A stretch of DNA of 64,000 nt from Begonia masoniana (taxonomy: Eukaryota > Streptophyta > Magnoliopsida > Cucurbitales > Begoniaceae). Under the pieces are notes generated by a model. The model saw only the letters and a list, made by a program, of their open reading frames with translations. It had not been told where the DNA came from and ran no database searches. The position numbers and the translations under genes are program-made. Shown piece by piece: positions 46,883 to 58,570 of this stretch (the first letter of the stretch is position 1; each line of letters starts with the position of its first letter). The stretch covers positions 15,068,583 to 15,132,582 of the forward strand of contig CM039515.1 of the NCBI GenBank assembly GCA_022432975.1, in the 5' to 3' direction.

Positions 46883-48246
46883 GCTAAACTACCAAGTAAA
46901 GGAGTGCTATTAAGGTAGCCAGCACTACAGGAAGTAACCACATCACGCATTGGAACTCCGGCATCAGCAAGTGCCAACGTGGCCGCATTAATACAAGCAG
47001 ATCTAGTTCCTGTACAAAACAAAAACCCAATTCAAGGGGCTCTAAAATATGTACTGTTTAAGCTGAATGTAAGTAGGTATTACAATAAACATCCCACTCA
47101 AAGTTGCTCTAAAATTGAGTTTCAATTTACCTCCATCAGCTTGGAGAACTTGGACAAAAATATCTATCTGCAAATCAAACAAACAAGCTTTAAAGAAGAA
47201 CTCCGGTATGTTTACCAGAAGAAAATGTGGCCAAATGGCTGCAATTAAACCTGAGAACGAGGCATCAAGTTTGTCAAAATGCACGCCTCCATTGTTTGAC
47301 GAATTACTAAAGATATCTCTGTCGATCGCCTGAATGTAATAAAGGGATTGCATCAGTACAACAGCAGAAAGTTTCATCATTATGGACTATACTTCAATTT
47401 GTCAAGACAATGAAGGGAATTTCTTAATCGAAACTAAATTAAGACATTAGACTTTCTAGACATTGGACACTAGAATTTCATGTTAGAAGAGCACTACTAA
47501 TGACTTGAGCCTGAAATTGAAAGTTTTTTTTTTCAAAAATACCTATCTCCTTTTGGTTTTCTCTTGCGATCTCCAGTGCTAAAATTAGCCATGCTGTACT
47601 CACAACGCACCTGAAGAAAGAAAGTGAGACAATGAAGAAAATATCAATATACATGAAAATTATCGTATAAAGCTCCGCAAAAAAGACTTAATTTATTACC
47701 ACAGCTTGATCACTCATTTGCTGACTCCTATTTTGAACCTGAAAAACATAATAGTTCATATTGATTTTCATACAAGAATTCTCTTAATCTAAAGGTCAGA
47801 ATAACAGTTTCAACAAGTCAAAACTTCTAAACCACTTGAGTAAATACACAAATTATGAATGTATTTCTTATAAAGGGTACCTCTCTAGGTCCATATACAG
47901 CAGCAATGACCTTAGTGTTACCCATCTCAAACACTGCAGAACTAAACTTGAAAAGAAAAAAAACATTAAAAAAAAAACATAGGAAATCAATCAATCAATG
48001 AAAACCCAGATAAAAAAACTAGTGAAAACACGAATTATACCCGTCTGCTTTTGCCACAACACCTATCTCTGCTCGAATTTGTCTCATCTGAATATTAAAA
48101 AGGTGAAAAAAAAGGAGAAACATATGAGTAATAAAGACCAAACTTTACGAACAGAAAAGGAAAAGTAAAAAGAGTAAGGTTAAGAGAGATACTTCCATAG
48201 AACGGCGGCCATCTAAGCGAAGTCCCTCAGGGCTAATAAACTCCAT
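45817..48246 (-). CDS. RRP41: Exosome complex component RRP41 (RNase PH-like)
   Basis: Core-ring subunit of the RNA exosome, acting in 3'-5' RNA processing and decay in nucleus and cytosol. Eleven coding exons (minus strand, all GT-AG): 48246-48193, 48087-48041, 47941-47881, 47738-47700, 47610-47543, 47329-47251, 47167-47131, 47009-46893, 46762-46677, 46076-45987, 45864-45817. They sum to 726 nt, 241 aa plus stop, with all phases consistent. The product starts MEFISPEGLRLDGRR, has the RNase PH fold ([75 protein letters not shown]) and ends LELRCGV. 241 aa is the usual plant length. In plants RRP41 is reported to retain phosphorolytic activity, unlike yeast and human; the Arg-rich phosphate-binding segment is present here. 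An AG microsatellite sits in the intron after exon 8. Confidence 0.96.
46850..46882. repeat. (AG)n microsatellite in an RRP41 intron
   Basis: GA run just downstream of the exon-8 donor (CT on the transcript). It causes spurious Ser/Leu reading-through if the donor is missed. Confidence 0.93.
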
Positions 48247-50136
48247 CTCCGCCGAAAACCAGAGGAGATTGCTGAACGAAGAAAATAGCAAGCAAAGCAA
48301 CTACTGAGCGAGACAAACAGGGAGCGACGCCGTTTTAGCCCGCATTCAACTGGAGACCACGTTCCATTTAAGCCCTTTCTACTTTCTAGCCATCATCTTT
48401 GCCAGAGCCGTACTTGGTTGGGTTCGGTTGGGTTGGGCTTGGTCCGGTTTGGATTCAAACCGAACTGAGACTACCAATCTCCATTCTATTAAAATGAAAC
48501 TAAGATCAAATCGCGTGCAGGAATAATTATTATTTTTATTAAAATATGTAGGGTTCGGTTGGGTTTGATTAGATACGAATAGGGTTTGTCGAGTATGGGT
48601 TGGACCACGTTTTATCTTCGGGTTTGGGAAAAATTTCTGTTAAGAAATTTGAAGGATCAGTTTATTCGGTTTTGATCTTCAAAATTAGAGAACCAAACGC
48701 ATGCCCAGAGCAAGAACCAGCTATATTTGAACCGAACCAAACCATGGTCATTTGTCCGATTAAATTTTGGTTTTGCTCACTCTCATTGCTATATATACAC
48801 CCTAGTTTTACACTTTAATATTACACTCATATGTACTTTGTGCAAATGATCTATAATTTTAAGCACTTGCAATCTAAAATATCTTATAATTAATTAGTAA
48901 CATCATGCTTATAATAATTAATTAATAAATGATACATAAGACATGTCATAATATACACAGAACATTGCTTTCGTATAAGAATCACACTCTTACGTTATAT
49001 TGTAACGTGTCGGTAATATAACTTTGATTTGCGACGGATGATGCATGCATCTTCGTCTCTTAGCCGAAAGGCAGTGTTGGTGGAACTCTGGAAAAACCTT
49101 TGAAGGCAAGCAATTCATGCCTAAAATTTACGTTATAGTAACATTAGGGTCTAAGCATAACATCTCTCTAATGGATGAAGCATGCATCTTGGTCCCTGTG
49201 TCAAGGTAGAATTATTTTATGCAGCAGAAAGCAGAGGCCATCTATGGGGGGTCAGTACATATAGAAAGGTCGAGCAAGCACAACAGGCTCTGAGTCTCTG
49301 ACTCTAGCACATTTAGAAACCACACCATGCAAATTTGATACCTTTAACTTACTAGTAAAACGAGGGAAACAAAATTTGACACCCAAGGTGTTTTTAAAGT
49401 ACACTGAATCAGAATAACTATCCTTCTTTCTGACGCAGCAACGAAATTTCACTACAAATGTCGAAATCTAGCGCCAGATAATTTCATTCTTTTTTTTCTT
49501 GTTATTTGTCAATGTAGAATCATGTATCATTTCGTTGAAAATTCTTCAAATTCTTGTATTGTACTAGTCCTGTAATAGTAGTATAAGAGTTCTCTCAATT
49601 ATTGACTTAGGATTAAAAATCTAAGTTTGGGTAAAATGCGAATCCAACGGGTTGGTTTATATTCCTGAAATTAAATTTGAAGTGAAATCAAACATTGTCT
49701 AAATTGTGATCTCAATTTAGACATAGTTTATGACATTCCTTCAAATCTAATACAAACATATGAAACTATGAACCTAACCACCCCTAATGGAAATAAGGTC
49801 CCAGCAGCCTATATCCTTCCTATTTTCTCAACTTCAACTTCACAGAAAACACACACTCTAAGTCTTGATACTATCATCCATTTGTCAACATGCTCTAACT
49901 TGATCAAATATGAAAAATAGCTGTGTTTTATTCTTCTCAAAGGGTGTATATGTGCTATATCCTCAAAGAATTTTGTCACAGCATCACATATACTACCCAA
50001 CTCTTGTGTTATATGCAATATTCAGCCATTCAGACTTGTCAAAAGGGGAAAAAACAATATATTTGAAATGTAAGGAATATGAAAATCAGATAACTAACCT
50101 AAATTGAATTGAATTGAAGTCATTGAAAAATCTCCT
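48247..50136. other. Intergenic between RRP41 and the AXY9-like gene
   Basis: 48247-48400 is the RRP41 leader and promoter. 48410-48790 is rich in GGTTCGGTTGGG/AACCGAACC words, MITE-like with unclear ends. 48800-49250 is AT-rich. 49250-50136 probably contains the 3' UTR of the AXY9-like gene. I find no further gene; small frames at 49252-49452 and 49809-50018 lack support. Confidence 0.5.
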
Positions 50137-51231
50137 TCAAAGCCTCTGATGAGATTCAATAAGCAAAGCATTAAGCAAGATATGAACAGCAGCTTCATAA
50201 ACAACTTTATGATAATGCATTCCGTCGACTGTGCATCGGATACCACAATTCCAACTCAATGATTCTATGTCCAGCAGCAGAAACGGGCCGCCTGGTTTGC
50301 GCAAAAGCTTACTCTTGTGAAGAGCTTTATCATATCCTACCCTCAATATATCAGTCATCTTCTCCCTCTTCTCCTCTGTGTTCAACATGGAGTTTATAAG
50401 CGTTGGCATTCCAATCCAAAACAAATGAGGTGATCTAATCGAAGCAGACCCCGTCAGAGGGCCTGGTGTGTCCAGTTCTGGAGAATATGGAATCAATCTC
50501 TCGACTGAATTTCTTAACAATTGTAACGATTCGCCATAGTCTGAAGCGTTTGTGACGCGAAGCATATGCCATAAGCCAGACCCCATTATCAAAACATCAG
50601 GGTAGGTACGATTTTGTTTGAACTCGGCTACCAAAGCGGTCAAATTGTTGGCATAAGGCGCCCAGATGAAATCCAATTTCATCCCCATGTCGTCAATAGA
50701 TATCTGATAATTGCTGTGCCTCTTGAACAAATCGCCCCGAACTGTTTCCATTTGGTCGGAATCCAAAATCAGATTGAGAAGCGAGAGAGTCAGCAACCGC
50801 GCTTGTGAATCCCCAGCAACTACAACCCACGAGCCGTTAAGCAACTCTGATGCATCCATTGGCGTCAATGTCTGAAATTCGCAGGCAATGACAGCCTCGG
50901 ATCGCTTCCAACTCCAGGTTTTGTCGTAGTTGACGGAATTGTTGTTTATAGGGTCGAAACCTTTGCTTGGCTTGACATCCCAGACGACGTCGTGCAGCAA
51001 GAAAATGCAGGAAGCCCGATTGTCGAAAGCAACGGCAGAGGAGACGGAGGAGACGAATTCAGAGACGGAAGGAAAGTAAGGGGTCAGATGAACTCCGATG
51101 GCGAGGGTAATAAAAAGAGCACCGCTAAAGAAGAGCATTTTATTGCGGCTCAGATGCAAACCCGCCATTCCCATCGGAACGAACAGCACCACGCACGCTG
51201 CGAAAACGCCCAACGGCACTCCTCCTATCAT
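50137..51231 (-). CDS. AXY9: AXY9-like protein, polysaccharide O-acetylation (GDS/DxxH family)
   Basis: Intronless, 364 aa, ATG at 51231. Two N-terminal hydrophobic segments (about 5-25 and 31-50) suggest a Golgi membrane anchor. The luminal part has a GDSQ motif at 140-143 (VVVAGDSQARLL) and a C-terminal DGMH at 336-339 (CTVDGMHYHKVVYEAAVH), the Ser and His/Asp pair expected of the GDS/DxxH acyl-transfer or esterase-like fold shared with TBL proteins. In Arabidopsis, AXY9 (ALTERED XYLOGLUCAN 9) is needed for acetylation of xyloglucan and xylan, probably making an acetyl donor intermediate. The match to AXY9 rests on remembered length, topology and motif layout, so the family is firmer than the exact orthology. 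CT/GA-rich leader upstream to about 51470. Confidence 0.75.
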   Translation of the reverse strand: MIGGVPLGVFAACVVLFVPMGMAGLHLSRNKMLFFSGALFITLAIGVHLTPYFPSVSEFVSSVSSAVAFDNRASCIFLLHDVVWDVKPSKGFDPINNNSVNYDKTWSWKRSEAVIACEFQTLTPMDASELLNGSWVVVAGDSQARLLTLSLLNLILDSDQMETVRGDLFKRHSNYQISIDDMGMKLDFIWAPYANNLTALVAEFKQNRTYPDVLIMGSGLWHMLRVTNASDYGESLQLLRNSVERLIPYSPELDTPGPLTGSASIRSPHLFWIGMPTLINSMLNTEEKREKMTDILRVGYDKALHKSKLLRKPGGPFLLLDIESLSWNCGIRCTVDGMHYHKVVYEAAVHILLNALLIESHQRL

Positions 51232-52960
51232 TCCTCTTCTCCCCTCACCCGATCTAATCCATTGGCGACGATCAGAGAATCAGAAGTTCGAGACTTATGT
51301 GAGCCGATGAGGATTTATTGATTCGGCAAGGGACCCGTTAGATCGCGAATTTTCGAATTCTGCAACTGGAATCTTCTGATTCTGATCAGATGCTTTATTT
51401 CCCTTTAGCGAGAAAACAAAGAGGTCGGCTGAGACGTTTTCCTTTAGCTTGCGCATAAAGGAAGCTTCAAGGTTTGGAAAGTGATAATTTTGACAGGAAT
51501 GGGGAAGCTGCTTGGAGAAAATGAAAAATGGCGGATTTGAAGAAGACGGAGATGCGGTTGGCAGTTGATGGGCCGGACGCCCGGGAATTTAAAGCCCAGA
51601 TCGGATTCCAATGGGCTTTAAAGCTCGTGGGCTTAGCCCTTTCCACAAATTCAATCATATAATCATGAAAATGAATAGATTTGGTTCGGTTTATTTTATA
51701 AGCCAAAATAAACCAAGCCAAAGATATGCATGTATCACACAATTATCGTCTAATTCATGCTCCAAAACTATATTAATTTCATATTTTATTAGTTTCTTAT
51801 TTTACTTTTTATTTTATTTTATTAGTTTACAATTTTAATTAATTTCTTTATTTTATTTTATTTTTTATTTTAATAGCTTCGTATATTATTAATTCATTTG
51901 AAATTAATACAATTATTCATATTTTGAGAATTATTTATCTTTTTGTTACTTACTTTATTTTTTTTTATTTCGAAACAAATATTCCGTTGCATTGGTTTGA
52001 CATTCGAATCTGAGAGAGTAAACAATATGTATACCAGTAATCGAAGTCATGCTAATAAATCGATGTGTGGTTCTGATCCAATTTGACAAGGGGTAGTTTA
52101 ATAATTTCCTTTAAGAAATTGTTAAATACCGATAAAATTAAATAGAAAATTTCATGGGTCACTCAAAAGAGTAGTTTTCATTAAAACTCATAATTATCAA
52201 AATAATCATGATATCTTCTAAATAATTAAAACTCAAATTTAAGGGAAGCATTTTAAAGAGACAGCATTGGGCGAGCCAACTTCGAGAGCACGTGACTTAT
52301 TTTTAAAAGCATGTGACATATCCTGGTTTGCATGTGCATGTGCATGTGCATGTGCATGTGCATGTGCGTCATAAATATTTGGGGATACATACTTCCTAGC
52401 GTTTATGCAATGTTGAGTTCCAAGTTAACATTTTTTTCAATAAATTTTAGGTACAAATTTGCTATATTCTAGATGGAACATAGAAATAATGATATTTCTT
52501 AATGTTTGGGATCGCTAATAATTTGGATGAGAAAATAGATTAAAATTTAAATTGTTATTATTTTTTCCAGTGGGAGGAGATTTTACACATATAGGGCTTC
52601 AAATCAAACGGAAAAAATAGAAAAAAATGGTCACATACAAAAATTAACGAAAATAGTAAATGTAAGGTTTAAATCGCTGACGGATGATGCATTTATGATC
52701 TTAGTTGTTGAAAAAAATAGTTAAAGTCTAAATTGCATTTTACTTAATTTCTTATTATAGAGACTGATGAAAACAACTTTAAACCAACTTAGACGTGTTG
52801 TATTATAGTGCAAAAAAAAAAAACAAAACAAAATCTTAAATGAGTTGAGTATGCGATTTCAAACCATGTATAAATTGTGACGTAGTGAAATATTTATTTT
52901 GAAATCGAAATGGAAAAGTAAACAATAACAAAGGATATTATCAAAATAAAAAAAAAAGGA
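51232..52960. other. AXY9-like upstream region and AT-rich spacer
   Basis: 51232 to about 51560 is likely 5' UTR and promoter. 51640-52960 is AT-rich, contains TTTGGTTCGGTTT MITE-like words at 51670 and the hexanucleotide repeat at 52331-52366. No gene supported. Confidence 0.5.
52331..52366. repeat. (CATGTG)6 hexanucleotide microsatellite
   Basis: Six perfect copies of CATGTG followed by CGTC. Alternating purine-pyrimidine, so potentially Z-DNA-forming. Confidence 0.96.
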
Positions 52961-53128
52961 TTAAAATTATTTTAGCACTCGAAGTATGAATTTGGTTTAA
53001 AAAAACTCTCAAAGTATGTTTATGCTCAAATAAAACTTTAAACTATCGAAAATTAACAAAAAAAACCTTGGTGGGGGGGTGTTCACCCTGCATTCACCCT
53101 TCGTTCTCAATTTTATACTAGAATGCAG
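52961..53128. mobile_element. Truncated copy of the 44422-45236 MITE family
   Basis: Shares the AGG(G/A)TTAAAATTATTTTA end, the AAAGTATGTTTATGCT and AAACTATCGAAAATTAACAA blocks and the CATTCACC..TTCTCAATTTTA segment with the inner MITE, then stops where sequence next to a copia LTR begins. The other end is missing. Confidence 0.85.
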
Positions 53129-53197
53129 GGTGTTCCAGAAAGCAAGAAGAAAAAGGAAAAGCAATCCAAGCCTTTTTCTAAGAAAGAGGGCAAGAAG
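53129..53197 (+). other. Lys-rich coding-like scrap between MITE and LTR
   Basis: About 69 bp that on the plus strand reads as a Lys/Ser/Pro-rich peptide (KKKKEKQSKPFSKKEGKK) with no stop. Too short to assign; it is probably the flank into which the copia LTR inserted, and its last five bases AGAAG would be the target site. Confidence 0.35.
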
Positions 53198-54407
53198 TGT
53201 AGGATCGTGATTGTCTAAGAGGGGGGTGAATTAGACTTTTTAAAATAATTTCTTAACCTAATCGTTTTCGACACTGTAAATTAGGTTTATTTATCTTCTC
53301 TCTTTGTATGCAATTACTAAGATTATAGCAGACAAGCAAGCAGATTAAAGTAAGAGAGAAAGAAAAAAATTGACACCGAAGTTTTTAACGTGGTTCGGCC
53401 AATCTTGCTTACTTCCACGCTTCAAGGCTCCCTCTTGAAGATTCTTTTCTTTTCCTCACGAGAAATTTATATCGAACTTCACGGGCGTCGATCTACTGCC
53501 TTTACACTTCTGGATTGAACTTCACGGGTGTCAATCCACTGCCTTACAGTTTTTACAAGGCTACACTCTCTCAAAAGTTAAATCTCAAGTTTTGAAATAG
53601 AGAGATGTAGACAGTCGCAAAGTATTACAGAACTTTTTGCTCGTGAGAATTAAGAGATAATTGTAAAAATTGGCAAAAAAGTTCTTCTCCCGAGCTTCAT
53701 TCTTCTTTTTATACTATTGTCTGTAATCCGCGTCTCATTAAAAAATATGACCGTTGGAGAGCATCCGTACGCAGAAGAATAGTCGTTGAGATCTGAAGTC
53801 GTTATCACTTGCGATCTTTAATTCGGCGTTGTTAAGACTCTGGACGTTCCCCCTTTGGACGACTGAGTTTGGACAAATTCGTTTAGTCAGATATTGGATG
53901 AATGCTCGTCAGACTAATGCTTCGCATGAATTCGTTGTTTTGTGCATTTTGGACGCTTGCTCATTGCACGAGTACATTGGACGATTGCGTTGTGGACAAG
54001 TACTTTGAACGATTGCGTAGTGGACGAGTACTTTGGACGATTGCATCTGGATTATAACTTTGGACGATTGCGTCTGACTTAACTTTGGACGACTGCGTCT
54101 GTCGTAACTTTGGACGATTACCTTGGATGACTGCGTCTGTCTTATAAGTTTGTACGATTGCGTCTGACGAGTAACTTCGAACGAGTACGCTGTTCTACAT
54201 TTGGACGAATGAGTCTGTCTTTCAATGTGGACGAAAGACTTCGGACTACTAACACTTAACCAAAAAATGTCAGAAACATAATACTCTTTTCAAAAGACAT
54301 TTCCAGATAAATACAATAAACACAATAATCCAATTATTCAGTTCATATATTTATATTAATCATAATCATCAAAACATTTTTAAACTTAAACTCTATTTAA
54401 GTCAACA
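53198..54407 (-). repeat. Copia 3' LTR, 1210 bp (SIRE-like)
   Basis: Plus-strand edges TGTAGGATCG and AAGTCAACA, followed at 54408 by a classical polypurine tract on the minus strand (AAAAAGGGGGAGAT). It contains the GAGGGGGGTGAATTAG and AACGTGGTTCGGC words common in long plant copia LTRs. A tandem array of GGACGATTGCGTCTG-type units of about 22-27 bp lies at 53850-54240. The 5' part of the element is missing. Confidence 0.8.
53850..54240. repeat. Degenerate GGACGA(T/C)TGCGTCTG tandem array in the copia LTR
   Basis: About 14 diverged units of 20-27 bp built on TTTGGACGATTGCGTCTG. Present only in this LTR. Confidence 0.85.
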
Positions 54408-54759
54408 ATCTCCCCCTTTTTGATGATGATAAGTATATGATCTGTTTTAATATAATAATCTGCATTTCAGTTTAAACTTACATACTCCCCCATACTCTAT
54501 GCAATATTCCTTACTAATAACTTAATTATGTATTCAGTAAATTCTATATGCTTTAGTAAATTCTTAAGTATCAGTAAGTTTTATATCCTTTTACCCCTTT
54601 GACATTATAAAAAATAAACACGTAAGGGAGGAATGACATTCAGCACAGCACATTATAGAGAACAGTAATAAAACAGTCACAATTAGGCAACAGGTTAAAA
54701 AAAATATCATTCACAGTGGTAAAAAATTTATATCAGTCACAGTGTAAAAAAAAATATTC

Positions 54760-55605
54760 CTACTTTTCAAGGGAGGAGGGATTCTCCCAGTGCATGATAT
54801 CCCATAATTGAGCAAGAAAATCATCCTTATCAAGAGGGGATTCCACCTGAGAATTAATTTCCTCAACAGGAGAGGAAGGGAGAACACTGGCATCATGAAT
54901 TGTATCCCCTGCATTTGGAACAGCACCAGCAATATCTGGATTACAAGTTGGAGCAGGCACTGGCTCAGCAATTGAAGGAACAGCTGAAGTAGCTGGACGA
55001 GCTACCTCAAGGTTCACGTCATTTTCATCCAAAATCTCATCTGTATTAGAGGGCTCACCAGTACTTCTTGTCAAAAGGGTGCCAAGGTCTCCAATATGAG
55101 AGATAACCCTGTCACAATCTCGCTGCACTTGCGCTGTGATATGACTGGAATGGAATCTAACAGAGGAGATGACATTATCAATTGCTTTACTTTGAGTTGA
55201 TTCCATTAGATCAATGCGTTTGTGGACTTCATCAATAGCTGGACTTTGATTTGATTCCATTCGATCAATGCGTTTGTGCAGTCCATAAATTACAGCTGCG
55301 AGATGTTCTAGTTGTGACATGACAAAAGCTTCAAATTGATCTTGGTGGGAGAGATACTGGGACAAAAAAGATTCCTGACCAGTGCCAAGACTTTCGATGT
55401 TTGCCTGAAGCTCATGAAATTGTTCCTCAGAAATAGAATTTCTCATTAGAGAAGGGGAAGGACCTTTAGTTCTAGTGGGAGGACTTTTAGTTCTAGGAGG
55501 AACACGAGCTTGTAATGAAGGGATCAGAGTGGGAGAGGGAGCAGGAATTGGACTGGTTAGATGTGGAATATCAGCTTGGACTAGAGGAAGGTCATGATCA
55601 CTCAC
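54760..55605 (-). pseudogene. Extra 3' ORF of the SIRE-like copia element (Pro-rich, coiled coil)
   Basis: 281-aa open frame lying between the 3' LTR and where pol would be. Pro/Ser/Thr-rich N-terminus (residues 1-55), then heptad-like helices with two near-identical HKRIDxMES repeats (about 110-145), then an acidic Pro-rich tail. No recognisable signal peptide or transmembrane helix. Position matches the additional ORF (often called env-like) that SIRE-type copia elements carry after pol. Its role is unproven. An in-frame stop separates it from the next upstream piece. Confidence 0.65.
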
Positions 55606-55619
55606 CGGCTCTTAGGTGT

Positions 55620-56335
55620 GAATAGGGACATGACTGACCTGTTTAGAAGCTTGAAGAAGGAGAACTGGAGGTGGTAGAGGATCAAGGACAGGAAGGAATT
55701 CTTCCTCTTCGTCTTCGTCAATGATTAAGCACCTTGAAACACCTCTTCAACCAACTTTGTCAACCAGCACACCTTGAGCATTTCAAGTTATTACCATTCT
55801 TGACAAGGTGGAGGATGAAAAGAAGTCGGATTTCTTCAGGACTAAAAGCGTGTCAGAATCCTGTAATCTGACACCAAACCTTTGAAAAATCTTCATTAGC
55901 AGAAGATTGTATGGTAGAGACTTGGAGACATTGCAGACAACTTAAAGCATCCGATTTAAAACAATGTATCCAACATGAAACGGTTCACCTTTGAATAGCT
56001 GACCAAGCAAGAATAGATCCATTCCACTCACATGGTCTCTATGACCATCTACTGGCAAGATGTTATAGTGGATCATTTGGTAGAAGACTCTAGCCCTAAG
56101 GTTTAAATCCTTGCTTTTCAATTTCATGGGAGAGTTGTGAGGATCCTTGGCAATCAATTTGACTAACTCCTTGCCTGCTGGCTTCTAAAGAAAAGACGGA
56201 TTCTTTGCTGGCTCAAAGAATCTCCATGAATCATTCAGAAACTCGCAATGGAGGATTTCTGATGCGATTCTGTATCGTATTTGAAAGATGACTTCCTAGT
56301 TGGTTTTCAGTGGCTAGAATTACCACTTGTATTTG
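55620..56335 (-). pseudogene. Upstream part of the same extra ORF (several stops)
   Basis: Contains a conserved block RARVFYQMIHYNILPVDGHRDHVSGMDLFLLGQLFKGEPFHVGYIVL (frame 55942-56157), of the type found in plant 'putative transposon protein' domains associated with 3' ORFs of retroelements. At least one stop at about 56187 and others nearer 55740 and 55620 break it. Acidic and Pro-rich stretches follow towards 55620. The pol of this element is absent; sequence changes to a gypsy element near 56340. Confidence 0.55.
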
Positions 56336-56769
56336 ATTGACTACTTATGCAATAAGTGAGTCTCCAATGAAAAGAAGGGTTGTTTGGCCTCTCTTTCACT
56401 AGGGAATACCTTCGTGGAAGGTGGAAAGAAAGGTAGTAAAATGTATCTCTCAAACGAACCAAGAGAAAGATACAAGTTGTGGTCACACTCGCTCGGAATC
56501 CACCTCACAAGTTTGGCCGGGTTTTTGAGTCAAAACTCAAGAAACTTGTCTAAAGACAACAAAAGTGGTTTTGATAATTCGAATGTGTTTTCAAAAGTAC
56601 AAAAGAAGGCCTATTTATAGGCCTTTGGTTGGAAATGAAAAGACATGCTTAGTGGATTTCATTAAATGTCCACTAAGCATTTATTACAACTTTGACTATG
56701 AATCTAGACTAAGACTCTTGCTCTTTTCTAGGAGATATGATAATGATGAACTTTAAACATGAATCTAGA
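56336..56769. repeat. Probable LTR remnant next to gypsy element D
   Basis: Contains a symmetrical GCCTATTTATAGGC TATA-like palindrome (about 56609), a 12-bp inverted repeat ATGCTTAGTGGA/TCCACTAAGCAT (56646-56682) and a direct repeat TGAATCTAGACTAAGACTCTT (56699, 56760). It has no gene and its edges are not defined. Confidence 0.5.
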
Positions 56770-58278
56770 CTAAGACTCTTCAATGTGACCGATTGATGCT
56801 AAGTCATTGTCGGGCTTCCAAGCTAGTAAATGCATGGGCTTCTCTTTATCTTTGGGTTGGGCTTCTTCCATCATGTCTCCAAATTGTAATGTACCTGCAA
56901 AACTAGAAAACATATTAGAAAATATCTTCTTGGCCATTGATCTAGTGAAAGGGTCTCGAGCCTTATCATCCTCCCCAAGTGATTGAGGATTTGACCTCAA
57001 ATCCGATTGGATAGTGTCCTCCAATTCATCTTCTTTTCCAAGGTATGGTGATAAGTCTTGAACATTAAAAGTTGCTGAGACTCCATACTCTCCTGGAAGC
57101 TCCAATTTGTATGCATTATCATTGATTCTTTGCAAGACTCTAAAAGGTCCATCTGCCCGTGGGGATAGTTTTGTCTTCCTTTGTCTTGGAAATCGTTCCT
57201 TCCTTAAGTGTAGCCATACCAAATCTCCTTCTTTGAATATAACTTCTTTTCTCCCTTTATTAGCAGCTCTAGCATAGGATTCATTCTTTTTTGAATAATT
57301 TTTCGAACTTCTTCATGCAAGACTTGGACTTGTTTGGCCTTTTGAGCCCCATCGGCATTTATTAGCTCCTTGGTGGGTAATGGAAGTAAGTCTAAAGGAG
57401 TAAGAGGATTAAAGCCATAGACCACTTCGAAAGGACTCCTCTTAGTTGTACTATGTATGCTCCTATTGTATGCAAATTCAATATATGGGAGTTGGATGTC
57501 CCAATCCCCTAGTCGCTTCCCCACTATGCTCCTTAAGAGTGTTCCCAAGGTTCGGTTGACCACCTCGGTTTGTCCATCGGTTTGAGGATGGAAAGACGTG
57601 CTAAACAATAGCTTAGTGCCAAGCTTCCTCCATAATGTTGTCCAAAATGAGCTAAGAAATTTAGTATCCCTATCTGACAAAATAGTCTTTGGAACTCCAT
57701 GAAGACGGACTATCTCCTTGAAAAAGAGATCTGCTATATGCATAGAGTCATCTGTTTTAGAGCATGGTATGAAATGCGCCATCTTAGAAAACCGGTCTAC
57801 TACAACCATGACGGCTTCCTTTGCTCTTGAGGTACGTGGCAACCCCAAGACAAAATCCATGCTGATTTCTACCCAAGGATGAGTGGGAATAGGTAAAGGC
57901 ATGTAGAGCCCTTGAGGTAATAATCGGCTCTTTGCCTTCTTGCAAGTAATACACCTTTCAACTATTCTGTGTACATCTTTCATCATCCGTGGCCAATAGA
58001 AGTGTTCTTTGAGAACTTCAATTGTCTTTTTCTCCCCAAAATGACTAGCAAGTCCTCCTCCATGAGCTTCTTTACCAAAGATTCTCTTAAGGTGCTTTTT
58101 GGAATGCATAACTTTCCACTTCTGAATAAGAAACCATCCTTAAGGAAATATCCACATTCGGCTCCTTGGAGACAAAGTTTATAAGAATCTCCAAAGTCTT
58201 GATCTTCTTTGTAGGCATCCTTGATCCATTCAAACCCCATGAATCTTGCATTCATCTCGGTCAAAAAACAAGAAAAAG
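56770..58278 (-). pseudogene. Gypsy element D: integrase and pol tail, frameshifted, ends at the N gap
   Basis: Same family as element A ([86 protein letters not shown]). Frames: about 58278-58060 (end of the RNase H/integrase linker), 58109-57204 (HHCC and DDE core) and 57222-56770 (tail). Frame changes near 58060 and 57215 disable it. At the position where A has TGA (1297), D retains Trp, which identifies A's stop as a TGG-to-TGA change. RT and gag would lie beyond the gap but do not reappear. Confidence 0.88.
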
Positions 58279-58378
58279 NNNNNNNNNNNNNNNNNNNNNN
58301 NNNNNNNNNNNNNNNNNNNNNNNNNNNNNNNNNNNNNNNNNNNNNNNNNNNNNNNNNNNNNNNNNNNNNNNNNNNNNN
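58279..58378. other. Assembly gap, 100 N
   Basis: Exactly 100 N, the conventional size for a gap of unknown length. Sequence on the left is a minus-strand gypsy pol; on the right it is the plus-strand 3' end of a different gypsy element. Confidence 0.99.
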
Positions 58379-58570
58379 TTCCGAACAAACATACAACGAG
58401 CTACAACCGCGCGAGATAGAATTTTCAAGGCCTAGAGCGAATCACGACATCGCTTACAGACGACTTACCGGGTGAATACGGTAATGTAAGCATATCTTTT
58501 AATTTTACTACTTGTTTTTATATGATTCGGAATTCGAGGACGAATCTTTTTTTCGAAGGGAGAGGGATGA
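58379..58570 (+). pseudogene. Gypsy element E: last bases of pol and polypurine tract
   Basis: On the plus strand, remnants of a gypsy 3' end: a short basic coding scrap, then NSRTNLFFEG (typical end of plant gypsy pol) and a polypurine tract GAAGGGAGAGGGATGA touching the LTR at 58571. The rest of the element is in or left of the gap. Confidence 0.75.

Noticed and set aside
46371..47380. Several small minus- and plus-strand frames across RRP41
   Set aside because: They are intron read-through or antisense shadows of the 11 RRP41 exons, whose phases close exactly.
50992..51321. Plus-strand 109-aa frame
   Set aside because: Antisense to the start of the AXY9-like gene.
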